The translations under genes were made by a program, and so were the position numbers. From the NCBI GenBank assembly GCA_944322815.1, contig CALUQB010000028.1:1-38656 (forward strand): a stretch of 38,656 nucleotides of DNA, in the 5' to 3' direction. The notes under the pieces were generated by a model. That model did no database searches and was not told the origin of the DNA. It saw only the letters and a list, made by a program, of their open reading frames with translations. How positions within the stretch are numbered: position 1 is the first letter of the stretch; each line of letters begins with the position of its first letter. Source of the stretch: an uncultured Bacteroidales bacterium (GTDB lineage: Bacteria > Bacteroidota > Bacteroidia > Bacteroidales > UBA932). Below are positions 24,810 through 33,357 of the stretch, in pieces.

Positions 24810-25343
24810 CTATCCGGCGGCCTCCTTGAGTCCCTCGCGGACTATCTTCCGCGCCGCGAAAATGTGGTTCTCCACTGTCCTTCTGCTCAGATTCAGCATG
24901 TCGGATATTTCGCCGCTCGTTTTTCCCTTATGTATATAAAGGAGGTATATTTCTCCTTTCCTTCTTCCCATTTTCCGGATGCATTTCTGCTCGATTTCCA
25001 GAATCTCGTTCATGCGGACAGCCTCGTATGTCTGACAGGAATCTTCATGTCGGCGGCATGAAAAATATTCTATGGCCTTTTCTGCGCAGGCATGTTTCCG
25101 GTACCAGTCGATGGTGAGGTTTCTCGCTATCCGGTAGATGAAATTCGATGCTGTCGATTCCGTGATGACTTCCCTGTACTCCAGCAGTCTGGCGAAAGTT
25201 TCCTGTACCAGGTCTTCCGCGTCAGAACTGTCTCCGATCCGCCTGAGGATATAGGAGAATACGGAATTTCTCATCTCGGAATATTTCCCTGAGATGAGTT
25301 CGTTCTGTCTGGATGTCAGATTTGATGGAATGCAGCTGGTCAT
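24810..25343 (-). CDS. ECF-type RNA polymerase sigma factor
   Basis: A 177-residue sigma-70-family regulator. Region 2 (about 20-90) shows GDSSDAEDLVQETFARLLEY and FIYRIARNLTIDWYRK. Region 4 (about 115-170) is a helix-turn-helix with KTSGEISDMLNLSRRTVENHIFAARK (in part). It resembles the Bacteroidota ECF sigma factors placed before susC/susD. Unlike the classical arrangement there is no FecR-type anti-sigma gene beside it, and the following SusC lacks an STN domain, so what controls this sigma factor is open. I chose ATG 25343: a further in-frame start at 25415 lies upstream of the likely promoter (-7 box 25370-25377). It probably leads the transcript into susC, 97 bases on. Confidence 0.88.
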   Translation of the reverse strand: MTSCIPSNLTSRQNELISGKYSEMRNSVFSYILRRIGDSSDAEDLVQETFARLLEYREVITESTASNFIYRIARNLTIDWYRKHACAEKAIEYFSCRRHEDSCQTYEAVRMNEILEIEQKCIRKMGRRKGEIYLLYIHKGKTSGEISDMLNLSRRTVENHIFAARKIVREGLKEAAG

Positions 25344-25369
25344 AGTGTTGTCATGTGGTTTCGACAATG

Positions 25370-25377
25370 CAAATATG
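25370..25377 (-). promoter_or_regulatory. Likely -7 box of the sigma factor gene
   Basis: On the minus strand CATATTTG, one base off TAnnTTTG, 27 bases before the chosen start codon. A start site near 25362 fits a short leader. It is weaker than the other promoters here. Confidence 0.4.
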
Positions 25378-25511
25378 GCCCAATCCTGTCTTTTCGTACG
25401 GCTGTCATGTAACAACTTTCTGACGCTTTGTCACAATTTGCTTTCTTTTGCAGATTTTACGGGACAAAATGTAACATCCTGCTGTTACATTTCATCTTTT
25501 GCGTGTATACA

Positions 25512-25542
25512 TTGGCCGGCAGGCCGGAATTTTGTATATTTG
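25512..25542 (+). promoter_or_regulatory. Promoter of the RND efflux operon
   Basis: TTGG (25512-25515), a 19-base spacer and TATATTTG (25535-25542) give a near-perfect Bacteroidota promoter 39 bases before the adaptor gene. The spacer holds the direct repeat GGCCGG-CA-GGCCGG (25515-25528), which could be an operator. No local repressor gene is adjacent. Confidence 0.68.
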
Positions 25543-25580
25543 AAAAGGCTACGGAAATGTGAAAATTAAAATCGGACGAT

Positions 25581-26603
25581 ATGAAAGAGCTGATGTTGAT
25601 GATAGCCGTGGCGGCGGTACTCGTGTCATGTTCTGGCGGCGCTGCTGCGGAAAAGGACGGGGATCACGGGATTCCCGTGAAAGTAATGACGGTCTCGCAG
25701 TCTGACAATTCCCTTTCGAGGGGGTATGTGGGTACGGCAGAGGCAGGAAAGTCCGCTTTTGTATCCTGCAGGTATCCCGGCCGGCTGGTCAGACTGAATG
25801 TTTCCGCCGGCGACCAGGTGCAGGCAGGGGATGTGCTGGCGGAGGTGGAGTCACAGAGTGTGATTTCGTCTTATGAAATAGCCCATTCCATGCTGAGACA
25901 GGCAGAGGATGGCTACGAGAGGGCCAGGCAGGTCTATGAAAGCGGAGGCATGGCTGATGTGAAGATGGTGGAGGTCGAAGCCAAGCTCGCACAGGCGAGG
26001 GCTTCTGCGGCTGCTGCCGATGCCGCGCTTGAAGACTGCCGTGTGAAGGCGCCTTTCAGCGGTGTCATCGGTGATGTCCTGGTGGATGAAGGTGTGGAAC
26101 TGGATGCGCTGGACCAGATAGTCAGGATTCTGGATATTTCATCAGTGGAGATCAGGTTTCCTGTACCTGAAAATGAACTGGGAAAGATTTCGAAGGGTGC
26201 CGGGGCATCTGTTTCCATACCGGCCCTGGATGTGGAGAATGCAGAGGCGGTCATCACTTCGAAAGGCATCGTGGCATCCCCGCTTTCCCATACTTACGAA
26301 TGTGTCCTGAAACCGGTGGCGAAGATTCCGGGACTCATGCCTGGCATGGTGGCCAAGGTCCATATCGGGAGCAGTACAGGTTCCGGCGTAGTGATCCCCG
26401 CATCTGTCATCAGAACCGATGTCGACGGACGTTATGTATGGACCGTTTCCGATGACCATACGGTGAACAAGACCTATGTCGTTCCGGGAGGCTTTTCCGG
26501 GCAGGGTATCCTCATCACGGAAGGTCTGTCCGACGGTGACAGAATCATCACTGAAGGAGTGCAGAAAGTCTGCACCGGTTTGAAAGTCAGAATAGTCGAG
26601 TGA
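25581..26603 (+). CDS. RND efflux periplasmic adaptor (HlyD/MFP family) lipoprotein
   Basis: A 340-residue membrane-fusion protein that links the inner-membrane pump to the outer-membrane channel. Lipobox LVSC (C17) anchors it by lipid. It shows the lipoyl/barrel-sandwich halves (GRLVRLNVSAGDQVQAGDVLAEVES about 70-95, and VKAPFSGVIGDVLVDEGVEL about 155-175). Between them lies an alpha-hairpin (about 100-145, Ala/Glu-rich), followed by a beta-barrel and a membrane-proximal domain (VIPASVIRTDVDGRYVWTV). The stop TGA overlaps the permease ATG by one base, so translation is coupled. Substrate unknown. Confidence 0.93.
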   Translation: MKELMLMIAVAAVLVSCSGGAAAEKDGDHGIPVKVMTVSQSDNSLSRGYVGTAEAGKSAFVSCRYPGRLVRLNVSAGDQVQAGDVLAEVESQSVISSYEIAHSMLRQAEDGYERARQVYESGGMADVKMVEVEAKLAQARASAAAADAALEDCRVKAPFSGVIGDVLVDEGVELDALDQIVRILDISSVEIRFPVPENELGKISKGAGASVSIPALDVENAEAVITSKGIVASPLSHTYECVLKPVAKIPGLMPGMVAKVHIGSSTGSGVVIPASVIRTDVDGRYVWTVSDDHTVNKTYVVPGGFSGQGILITEGLSDGDRIITEGVQKVCTGLKVRIVE

Positions 26604-29600
26604 TGAAAAGGGATTCAGCCAATATCATTAAAAGCTTTATAGCGCACAAGAAGCTGATATACATAGTGGTAGCCAGCTTCATAGCTATAGGCATAGTCGG
26701 ACTCTTCTTTATAAACAAGGATGAGTTCCCGTCTTTCGAGATCAAGCAGGGGCTGGTGGCCGGCATATATCCGGGTGCATCTGCGGCCCAGGTCGAGACC
26801 CAGCTTACCAAACCGCTTGAAGAAGTGCTGTTCTCGTTTTCCGAAGTGGACAGGGAGAATACCTATTCATATTCCAGAGACGGGGTATGTTATATTTTCG
26901 TGGATCTGACTGTCCCTGCGAAGAAAAAGGATGAGGCATGGTCGAAGATCAAGCTGAGGCTGGAGTCTGCACAGATGACGCTTCCTGCCGGAGTGCTGGC
27001 AGTCACCGTTCTGGATGATTTCAGTGCCGTATCTTCCATGCTTGTCGCCCTGGAGTCTTCCGACAAGGGATATTCGGAGCTGCTCGAGTATGCCGAGAAT
27101 CTCAGGAGCAGGCTGCTTGAGATTCCTGAGATGTCGAATGTTTCCATCCTCGGTTCGCAGACGGAGGAGATAGCCGTGAAGGTGGATATGGCAAAACTTT
27201 CTTCGTACGGTATCAGTCCGACGTCTCTTCTGATGGACTACCAGACGGCGGGACTGCAGGTCCCCGGAGGGACATTCAAGACTGATTACGTAAATTCTCC
27301 GATGCATGTTTCCAGTCCGGTTTCATCGGAGCAGGAAGTCGCTGAGAAGATCATTTATTGCGACCCTCTCGGAAATGTCGTGAGGCTGAAAGACGTGGCG
27401 GAAATTACGAGACAGTACAAGGACCCTTCTTCCATAGTGAACTACAACGGCCACTCGGCAGTGATTCTTTCAGTGGAAAAGAGACTGGACAATGATATCG
27501 TCGCTTTCGGCGCGAAAGTGGACAAGGTCCTGGACAGTTTCACCGGAACCTTGCCGGAAAGTGTCACTGTCAGCAAGATCACTGACCAGCCGAAGGTCGT
27601 GGGGAATTCCGTGATTTCGTTCTTGCGGGATCTTGTGATATCGATGCTGGTGGTCATCCTCGTGATGCTGATGCTTTTCCCTATCAAGTCGGCATTGATC
27701 GCCAGTTCCGGCGTGCCGGTATGTACGGCATTGGCATTGGCCGTGATGTTCATCACGGGCATAGACCTGAATACGGTGTCGCTGGCTGCGCTGATCGTGG
27801 TCCTGGGTATGATCGTGGACGATTCCATCATCACGATGGACGGCTATATGGGTTATCTCGGAAAGGGAATGTCCCAGGTGGATGCTGCTGCTGCAAGTGC
27901 GAAGGAGCTGTTCATGCCTATGTTCATGGCGACATTTGCGATATGTGCCATGTTTTTCCCGATAAAAGGTATCATTACCGGTTATCTTGGTGATTTCGTG
28001 ACGACTTTCCCATGGGTGGTGGCCATAGCATTGAGTATTTCCCTGATGTATGCGATGCTGGTCGTACCTTCTCTGGAGGTGCGGTATATCAAGACGGCGA
28101 GGTCATCAGGCGAGGGCTGGTTTGCCAGAATCCAGGGGAAATTCTTCGATGCCATGCAGAACGGCTACGAGAAGCTGCAGGCGGTATGTTTCCGTCATCC
28201 GCGGCTGACTCTGCTGATGGGGGCAGGGGCCGTATGTCTGGGTATTCTGATGTTTACACAGCTGAATATACAGATGATGCCTATGGCGGCCAGGGACTGC
28301 TTCGCGGTGGAGATTTATCTGGACGGAAACGCAGGTCTCGACCAGACCAGGGCGGTGAGCGATTCGCTCCAGAACATACTTCTGGCAGACAGAAGGGTGA
28401 AGTCGGTGACGGCTTTCGTCGGTACGTCCTCACCTCGTTTCCATGCCACCTATGCCCCGCAACTTCCCGGACGGAACTATGCCCAGTTCATAGTGAACAC
28501 CACTTCGGTGATGGCTACCGAGTCCATACTGAAGGAGTACGAGTCCAGGTACGAGCATTATTTCCCTCGTGCTCTGGTCAGATTCAAGCAGATGGACTAC
28601 CAGGCGGTGTCGGCTCCTGTGGAGGTGATAGTCAAGGGTCCTGACCAGGATGCCCTGGCTCCGGTGGCTGAGAAGATCAAGGGGTACATGTATTCTCTGG
28701 ATGATATACTGAAATGGATACACAGCGACATGGATGACTATGTGTCTCATGTGGATATCGCCCTGGATCCGGATGAGGCTGCCAGGCTCGGCGTGAACAA
28801 GACCATGCTTTCCATGTCTCTTGCAGGAGCCTTCAGCGGACAGACCATAGCCACGCTTTGGGAAGGCGACAAGAAACTGCCCGTGAATCTCTACAGTATG
28901 GCGGTCGGTCCCGGGATGGGATATGATGCGATAGCGGACCATATAGTTCCGACGAACATGCCTGGGGTTTCCGTACCGCTGCGCCAGGTGGCCGACATTC
29001 ATCCGGACTGGTCTCCCGAGACCTACGCGCGGAAGGCCGGGGAGGAGTCCGTCACGATCGGGGCCGACATGAAGTACGGTTGCAGCCAGCCTGTGGCCAT
29101 GAAAAAGATCAAGGCTTTCGTCAAGTCGGAGATAGAGCCGGAGCTGCCTGAAGGAGTCTCTGTTTCGTATGGAGGACTCTCTTCCATGAACAAGGACGTG
29201 GTTCCTGAGATCCTGCTGAGTTTCATATGTGCCGTGGCGGTGCTGTTTTTCTTCATGCTGGTTCATTTCAAGAAAGCATCTCTGGCATTCCTGACACTCA
29301 TCATGAGTACGCTCTGCTTCTTCGGAGCTTTCTTCGGGATGTGGATTTTCCGTCTGGATTTCGGCCTGACATCGGTACTCGGCCTTATCAGTCTGGTCGG
29401 AATCATAGTGAGGAACGGTATTATCCTGTTCGAGTATGCCGAGGAACTCAGGTTCCAGAAAGGCATGGATGTGAAGACTGCCGCGGAAGAGGCCGGAAAA
29501 CGCAGGATGAGACCGATATTCCTGACTTCATGTACTACTGCTCTCGGTGTGCTGCCGATGATCATCAGCGGCGATGCTCTCTGGATGCCGATGGGGGTGG

Positions 29601-29734
29601 TCATCTGCTTCGGTACCATGCTTTCCATAGTGCTGATAGTGCTGATGATGCCTGTTTCCTACTGGCAGATTTTCAAGAATTCAAAGACTCCGGTGCCGGC
29701 CGTGACGGAGCCGGAAAAGATTTCAGAAAAATAG
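26603..29734 (+). CDS. RND efflux transporter permease (AcrB-like)
   Basis: A 1043-residue inner-membrane proton antiporter with twelve expected transmembrane segments and two large periplasmic loops. The paired aspartates of the proton relay are in GMIVDDSIITMDG (about residues 404-405, TM4). The position of the AcrB TM10 lysine reads Arg in GIIVRNGIILFEYAEE (about 937), a possible functional substitution. The first periplasmic loop starts FPSFEIKQGLVAGIYPGAS, where AcrB-type pumps have a P-x-V-x-V-x-x-x-Y-P-G-A pattern. The second half of the gene repeats the fold. Start ATG 26603, from overlap with the adaptor stop; a GTG at 26600 also lies in frame. Central gene of the pump operon. Confidence 0.94.
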   Translation: MKRDSANIIKSFIAHKKLIYIVVASFIAIGIVGLFFINKDEFPSFEIKQGLVAGIYPGASAAQVETQLTKPLEEVLFSFSEVDRENTYSYSRDGVCYIFVDLTVPAKKKDEAWSKIKLRLESAQMTLPAGVLAVTVLDDFSAVSSMLVALESSDKGYSELLEYAENLRSRLLEIPEMSNVSILGSQTEEIAVKVDMAKLSSYGISPTSLLMDYQTAGLQVPGGTFKTDYVNSPMHVSSPVSSEQEVAEKIIYCDPLGNVVRLKDVAEITRQYKDPSSIVNYNGHSAVILSVEKRLDNDIVAFGAKVDKVLDSFTGTLPESVTVSKITDQPKVVGNSVISFLRDLVISMLVVILVMLMLFPIKSALIASSGVPVCTALALAVMFITGIDLNTVSLAALIVVLGMIVDDSIITMDGYMGYLGKGMSQVDAAAASAKELFMPMFMATFAICAMFFPIKGIITGYLGDFVTTFPWVVAIALSISLMYAMLVVPSLEVRYIKTARSSGEGWFARIQGKFFDAMQNGYEKLQAVCFRHPRLTLLMGAGAVCLGILMFTQLNIQMMPMAARDCFAVEIYLDGNAGLDQTRAVSDSLQNILLADRRVKSVTAFVGTSSPRFHATYAPQLPGRNYAQFIVNTTSVMATESILKEYESRYEHYFPRALVRFKQMDYQAVSAPVEVIVKGPDQDALAPVAEKIKGYMYSLDDILKWIHSDMDDYVSHVDIALDPDEAARLGVNKTMLSMSLAGAFSGQTIATLWEGDKKLPVNLYSMAVGPGMGYDAIADHIVPTNMPGVSVPLRQVADIHPDWSPETYARKAGEESVTIGADMKYGCSQPVAMKKIKAFVKSEIEPELPEGVSVSYGGLSSMNKDVVPEILLSFICAVAVLFFFMLVHFKKASLAFLTLIMSTLCFFGAFFGMWIFRLDFGLTSVLGLISLVGIIVRNGIILFEYAEELRFQKGMDVKTAAEEAGKRRMRPIFLTSCTTALGVLPMIISGDALWMPMGVVICFGTMLSIVLIVLMMPVSYWQIFKNSKTPVPAVTEPEKISEK

Positions 29735-29740
29735 ATTCCG

Positions 29741-31189
29741 ATGAAAAGGACAGGTTATATATTTGTGATTTCCATGATTCTGGCTGCCGCTCCTGCGGCA
29801 ATAGCCCAGTCATCGGGTGTATTTGAGAAGACTCCCGTGTCTCCTTCAATGGCATCGTCCGATGTCCGGACGGTAAATCTGACATTGGAGCAGTGTCGGG
29901 AACTGGCGTTGCAGAACAATACCGCCGTGCTGAATGCCGGTCTGGACGTCGCTGCGGCGAGGGCTCGGAAGCAGGAAGCTGTCGCAGAATATTTCCCGAA
30001 AGTATCGGTGACTGCCATGGCTTTCTATGCTTTTGATCCCATGCTTGAACTTGAACTGACCGATATCATAGGAGATTCCCCGTTCGCGGTCGGTTTGAGC
30101 AATACCCTGAACCAGTACGCTCAGCAGTATGGTTTTTCGTCCATGTATTCCACATTGAAGAAAGGAGTAGTGGCTCATGTGTCCGTGATGCAGCCTGTGT
30201 TTGCCGGAGGCCGTATCATCACTGGAAACAAGCTGGCCGGACTGGGTGTTGAGGCCGCGTCGCTGCAGCAGGAGATACAGCTCAGGACTACGGCGGAAGA
30301 GGTGGAGAGCGGATACTGGCAGATAGTCTCTCTGGAGGACAAGCTTGCGAGCCTGGAACAGGTCCGTATCATGCTTGATACCCTGTACCGCGATGTGCTG
30401 TCAGCTTCCGATGCCGGGCTGGCGCTGGAAACAGATCTGTTGCAGGTGCGTCTGAAGATGAATCAGATCAGGGCAGGGGAGACTCAGCTGAGAAACGGCA
30501 TCAAGCTGGCGAAGATGAATTTCTTCAATTCCATCGGCCTGGAATATAATCCGTACAGCACTTTCAGCCGGGATTCTCTTCCTCGTCTGGAGGATATCCG
30601 TCTGACGGATGAGATATCGGAACTCCTGCCGCCGGAAAACTACTATCGGACAGCGGAGGAAGTAGCCGCCGGGCAAGAGGAGATGAAACTGCTGGATCTG
30701 TCCGTGGAGTCGAAGCGGCTGGAGAAAAGGATGGCCTTGGGAGAGGCCCTGCCTCAGATAGGTGTGGGTGTCACTTACGGATACAACAACGTGATAGACA
30801 AGGGTTCCATGAACGGAATGGTGTTCGGTATGGTGCAGATTCCCATTTCGGACTGGGGAAAGACCGCACGCAAGGTCCAGCGGTTGGACGCACAGATGCA
30901 GAAAGCCTCCAACGACAGGCTGTACCTTCAGCGTCAGCTCGTGCTCCAGATACATAAACTCTGGCTGGACCTGACTGCGTCATGGGAGCAGCTGCAGGTT
31001 TCCAGGGAAAATGCCGATATGGCCGAGACCCTGATGGTCCGGATGCAGGACCAGTACTCTGCCGGAATGGTGGCAGTGTCTGACCTGCTTCAGGCACAGA
31101 CGCAGTTCACGCAGGCTGAATCCGAGTTGCTGGACTGCCAGATAGCATACCGGACAGCACTCAGGTCTTATCTCGACAAGACAGAATAA
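29741..31189 (+). CDS. TolC-family outer-membrane efflux channel
   Basis: A 482-residue outer-membrane factor completing the tripartite pump. A signal peptide (about 1-22, ending AIAQ) is followed by two copies of the long-helix/beta repeat typical of TolC. Recognisable parts are NLTLEQCRELALQNNTAVLNAGLD (in part, about 47), GLDVAAARARKQEA, then in the second half QIPISDWGKTARKV (about 365) and the last helices with SAGMVAVSDLLQAQTQFTQAES (in part). The gene starts six bases after the permease stop. Sequence gives no hint of a specific substrate. Confidence 0.93.
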   Translation: MKRTGYIFVISMILAAAPAAIAQSSGVFEKTPVSPSMASSDVRTVNLTLEQCRELALQNNTAVLNAGLDVAAARARKQEAVAEYFPKVSVTAMAFYAFDPMLELELTDIIGDSPFAVGLSNTLNQYAQQYGFSSMYSTLKKGVVAHVSVMQPVFAGGRIITGNKLAGLGVEAASLQQEIQLRTTAEEVESGYWQIVSLEDKLASLEQVRIMLDTLYRDVLSASDAGLALETDLLQVRLKMNQIRAGETQLRNGIKLAKMNFFNSIGLEYNPYSTFSRDSLPRLEDIRLTDEISELLPPENYYRTAEEVAAGQEEMKLLDLSVESKRLEKRMALGEALPQIGVGVTYGYNNVIDKGSMNGMVFGMVQIPISDWGKTARKVQRLDAQMQKASNDRLYLQRQLVLQIHKLWLDLTASWEQLQVSRENADMAETLMVRMQDQYSAGMVAVSDLLQAQTQFTQAESELLDCQIAYRTALRSYLDKTE

Positions 31190-31212
31190 TGTAGCGTATT
31201 AATTTTAATATT

Positions 31213-31914
31213 ATGGAAAACAAGAAATTTTTTGCCATCTGCATGCTTATAGGTCTGGTCTTCGTGGGAGTCATGCTTCCGACTGCCGTTTCGAAATTCC
31301 GGGCATACGACAGGACAGTGACTGTCAAAGGTCTGAGTGAACGCGAGGTCGCAGCTGACAAGGTCATCTGGCCACTCTCGTTCAATGTCGTCGGCAACGA
31401 TCTGAATACCGTCTATGCCGAAATCGAACGCAATACCGATGCTATCAGGAAATTCCTTCTCGACGGAGGCATTTCCGAATCGGAAATTTCCGTTTCTCTG
31501 CCGACTCTTTCCGATAAATATGCCCAGGAATATGGAAGCAATGACAGGGCTTACCGTTATTTCAGCAAGAATGTGGTGACAGTCTGCACAGACAAGGTGG
31601 ATACTGTCCTGGCCCTGATGCCGCGTCAGTCGGAACTTCTCAAAAAGGGTATAGTCGGTTCTGGCAATTCATGGGACAATCAGGTCCAGTTCCAGTTCGA
31701 GGGGCTCAACGGAATCAAGCCGGAGATGATAGAGGACGCTACCATGAATGCCCGTGAGGCTGCGGAGAAGTTCGCCAAGGATTCCGGAAGCCGTCTCGGA
31801 AAGATCAAGACTGCCAGCCAGGGTACATTCACTATCAGTGACCGGGACAGCAACACTCCTTATATCAAGAAGGTGCGTGTCGTTTCGTCAGTTACCTACT
31901 ATCTGAAAAACTAA
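31213..31914 (+). CDS. SIMPL-domain (DUF541) membrane-anchored protein
   Basis: A 233-residue protein with one N-terminal transmembrane or uncleaved signal segment (about 7-25) and a periplasmic SIMPL domain (about 33-233). The latter is recognisable by the opening RTVTVKGLSEREVAADKVIWPLSF, the segment GISESEISVSLPTLSDKY, and the helix DATMNAREAAEKFAKDSGSRLGKI (in part). Related proteins such as BP26 form channel-like or cage-like oligomers in the periplasm; the role is poorly understood. It follows the TolC gene by 23 bases and is probably in the same transcript, which raises the chance of a link to envelope stress or the pump. Confidence 0.88.
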   Translation: MENKKFFAICMLIGLVFVGVMLPTAVSKFRAYDRTVTVKGLSEREVAADKVIWPLSFNVVGNDLNTVYAEIERNTDAIRKFLLDGGISESEISVSLPTLSDKYAQEYGSNDRAYRYFSKNVVTVCTDKVDTVLALMPRQSELLKKGIVGSGNSWDNQVQFQFEGLNGIKPEMIEDATMNAREAAEKFAKDSGSRLGKIKTASQGTFTISDRDSNTPYIKKVRVVSSVTYYLKN

Positions 31915-31954
31915 GTCCGCAGCCGGTATGTCGATGTTGCCAAACGTTAAGTAT

Positions 31955-32740
31955 ATGAAGAAGTTCTTGAATGCGTTTTTCATGACGATTGCGGCCATGA
32001 CGTTTGCCGCATGTGCGAATCAGGATGACTACGATGTTTATCTGCTTATAGGACAGTCAAATATGGCGGGACGGGGAACTATGCTTGCCGAAGATACGCT
32101 GAACGTAATCGAAGGCGTCTGGTTGCTCGATCCGGACGGAATCCCTGAGCCTGCAAAAGCTCCGTTGAACAAATACTCCACTATCCGTAAGAATCTGGGT
32201 ATGCAGCAGATAGGCCCGGGAAACTCTTTCGCAGAAGAAATCCACAAGGCTACAGGCAGAAAAATCCTGCTCGTAGTCAATGCCAGAGGCGGATCTGCAC
32301 TTGAGGAGTGGATGCCCGGGAACACTGCCAGCGGCTATTTCGATGCAGCGGTGAAACGTACCCGTCAGGCCATGCAGTTTGGTGATCTGAAAGCCATCAT
32401 CTGGCATCAGGGTGAGAGCAACAGCGGACGGTCAGAGACATATCCGGATTCCCTTTCTGTTTTCGTAAGTGCACTCCGTCAGGAATTCGGAGACGATGAC
32501 ATTCCGTTTGTAGCCGGAGAGGTCGGACACTGGACAGACCATGCCGAAGAATTCAACAGTATGATTTCGCACATATCAGAGCGCATCCCTTGTTCGGACT
32601 ATGTTTCATCCGAAGGCTGCTCCATGCTCAAGGACGAGTCAGACCCGCATTTCAGCCGCGACGGACAGATCCTGCTGGGAAAAAGATATGCACACAAGGT
32701 ACTGGAGATGATATCCGCCGCACCTTCTGTCCGGGATTAG
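31955..32740 (+). CDS. SGNH-type esterase lipoprotein (sialate O-acetylesterase-like, SASA family)
   Basis: A 261-residue lipoprotein: MKKF start, lipobox FAAC (C20), then NQDD. It carries the SASA/DUF303 catalytic features. The nucleophile serine is in LLIGQSNMAGRG (about residue 35). ARGGS with following WMPG, WHQGESN (about 150), and the C-terminal DPHFSRDG with the catalytic Asp-x-x-His complete the set. Family members remove acetyl groups from sialic acids or plant and host polysaccharides. ATG 31955 gives a clean lipoprotein leader; an in-frame ATG at 31928 would add nine residues ahead of it. The gene is 40 bases after the SIMPL gene and its stop codon interlocks with that of the convergent ogt gene. 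Confidence 0.85.
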   Translation: MKKFLNAFFMTIAAMTFAACANQDDYDVYLLIGQSNMAGRGTMLAEDTLNVIEGVWLLDPDGIPEPAKAPLNKYSTIRKNLGMQQIGPGNSFAEEIHKATGRKILLVVNARGGSALEEWMPGNTASGYFDAAVKRTRQAMQFGDLKAIIWHQGESNSGRSETYPDSLSVFVSALRQEFGDDDIPFVAGEVGHWTDHAEEFNSMISHISERIPCSDYVSSEGCSMLKDESDPHFSRDGQILLGKRYAHKVLEMISAAPSVRD

Positions 32741-33294
32741 CATCCGGTTATAAGTTTCCTTTTGATTTCCTTGCCGTAGCGGTATTCCCCGAAATCGAGG
32801 GTAGGGTCGAGAATGAGGCCGTCGGTGCCGAAAAGAGAATGTTCCGCCTGCCTGGCGACCTCTCTGATCCTGTCCATTGTCTCTTTGGGCACAATGAGGT
32901 GGCATGGAATGATGACGGCTACCGGATTCTGACCGATGGCATGGGCTACGGCCCTGACTCCCGGTCTCTTCCCGCAACGCTCGGCGAAATCGCTGTAGCT
33001 CAGAAGACGTGGCCGTTTTTCGAAAGTGCCGTCGTGGTGAGTCAGGCTGAACAACTGGCGCCATACCATTTTCTGGAAGTCGGTACCGAAAAGTCTCATG
33101 TCGTCCCAGTCCGTGGCTGCGGCCAGCCCGAGTACTTCTCCGGTCGACATTTTAGAACACCGGATTTCACTGACAGACTCTGCCGGCATTCTGGCGATCT
33201 TTTTCATGATATCGGAGAAAATGGTATAATCCAGCGATATTGAAACGATCTTGCTGTCGATAGTGGACACTATCCATTCTTGTTCGGCTTCCAT
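32737..33294 (-). CDS. ogt: Methylated-DNA-protein-cysteine methyltransferase
   Basis: A 185-residue suicide enzyme that takes the alkyl group from O6-alkylguanine onto a cysteine. The N-terminal half is degenerate. The C-terminal DNA-binding half has FQKMVWRQLFSL (about 73), SYSDFAERCGKRPGVRAVAHAIGQNP (the helix-turn-helix with its arginine finger; in part) and the active-site PCHLIV (C131 by my count). The usual PCHR(V/I) has Leu in place of Arg here, which may affect the active site. It ends 4 bases inside the esterase gene and begins 63 bases after the DUF3298 lipoprotein, so it may be the last gene of a pepT-lipoprotein-ogt unit. Confidence 0.9.
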   Translation of the reverse strand: MEAEQEWIVSTIDSKIVSISLDYTIFSDIMKKIARMPAESVSEIRCSKMSTGEVLGLAAATDWDDMRLFGTDFQKMVWRQLFSLTHHDGTFEKRPRLLSYSDFAERCGKRPGVRAVAHAIGQNPVAVIIPCHLIVPKETMDRIREVARQAEHSLFGTDGLILDPTLDFGEYRYGKEIKRKLITGC

Positions 33295-33357
33295 GGTCTT
33301 GGTTTTTTATGTGGTTCATCAGCATCTGCCCTGCCGCGGGGCCTGTCGGAAACTTCG

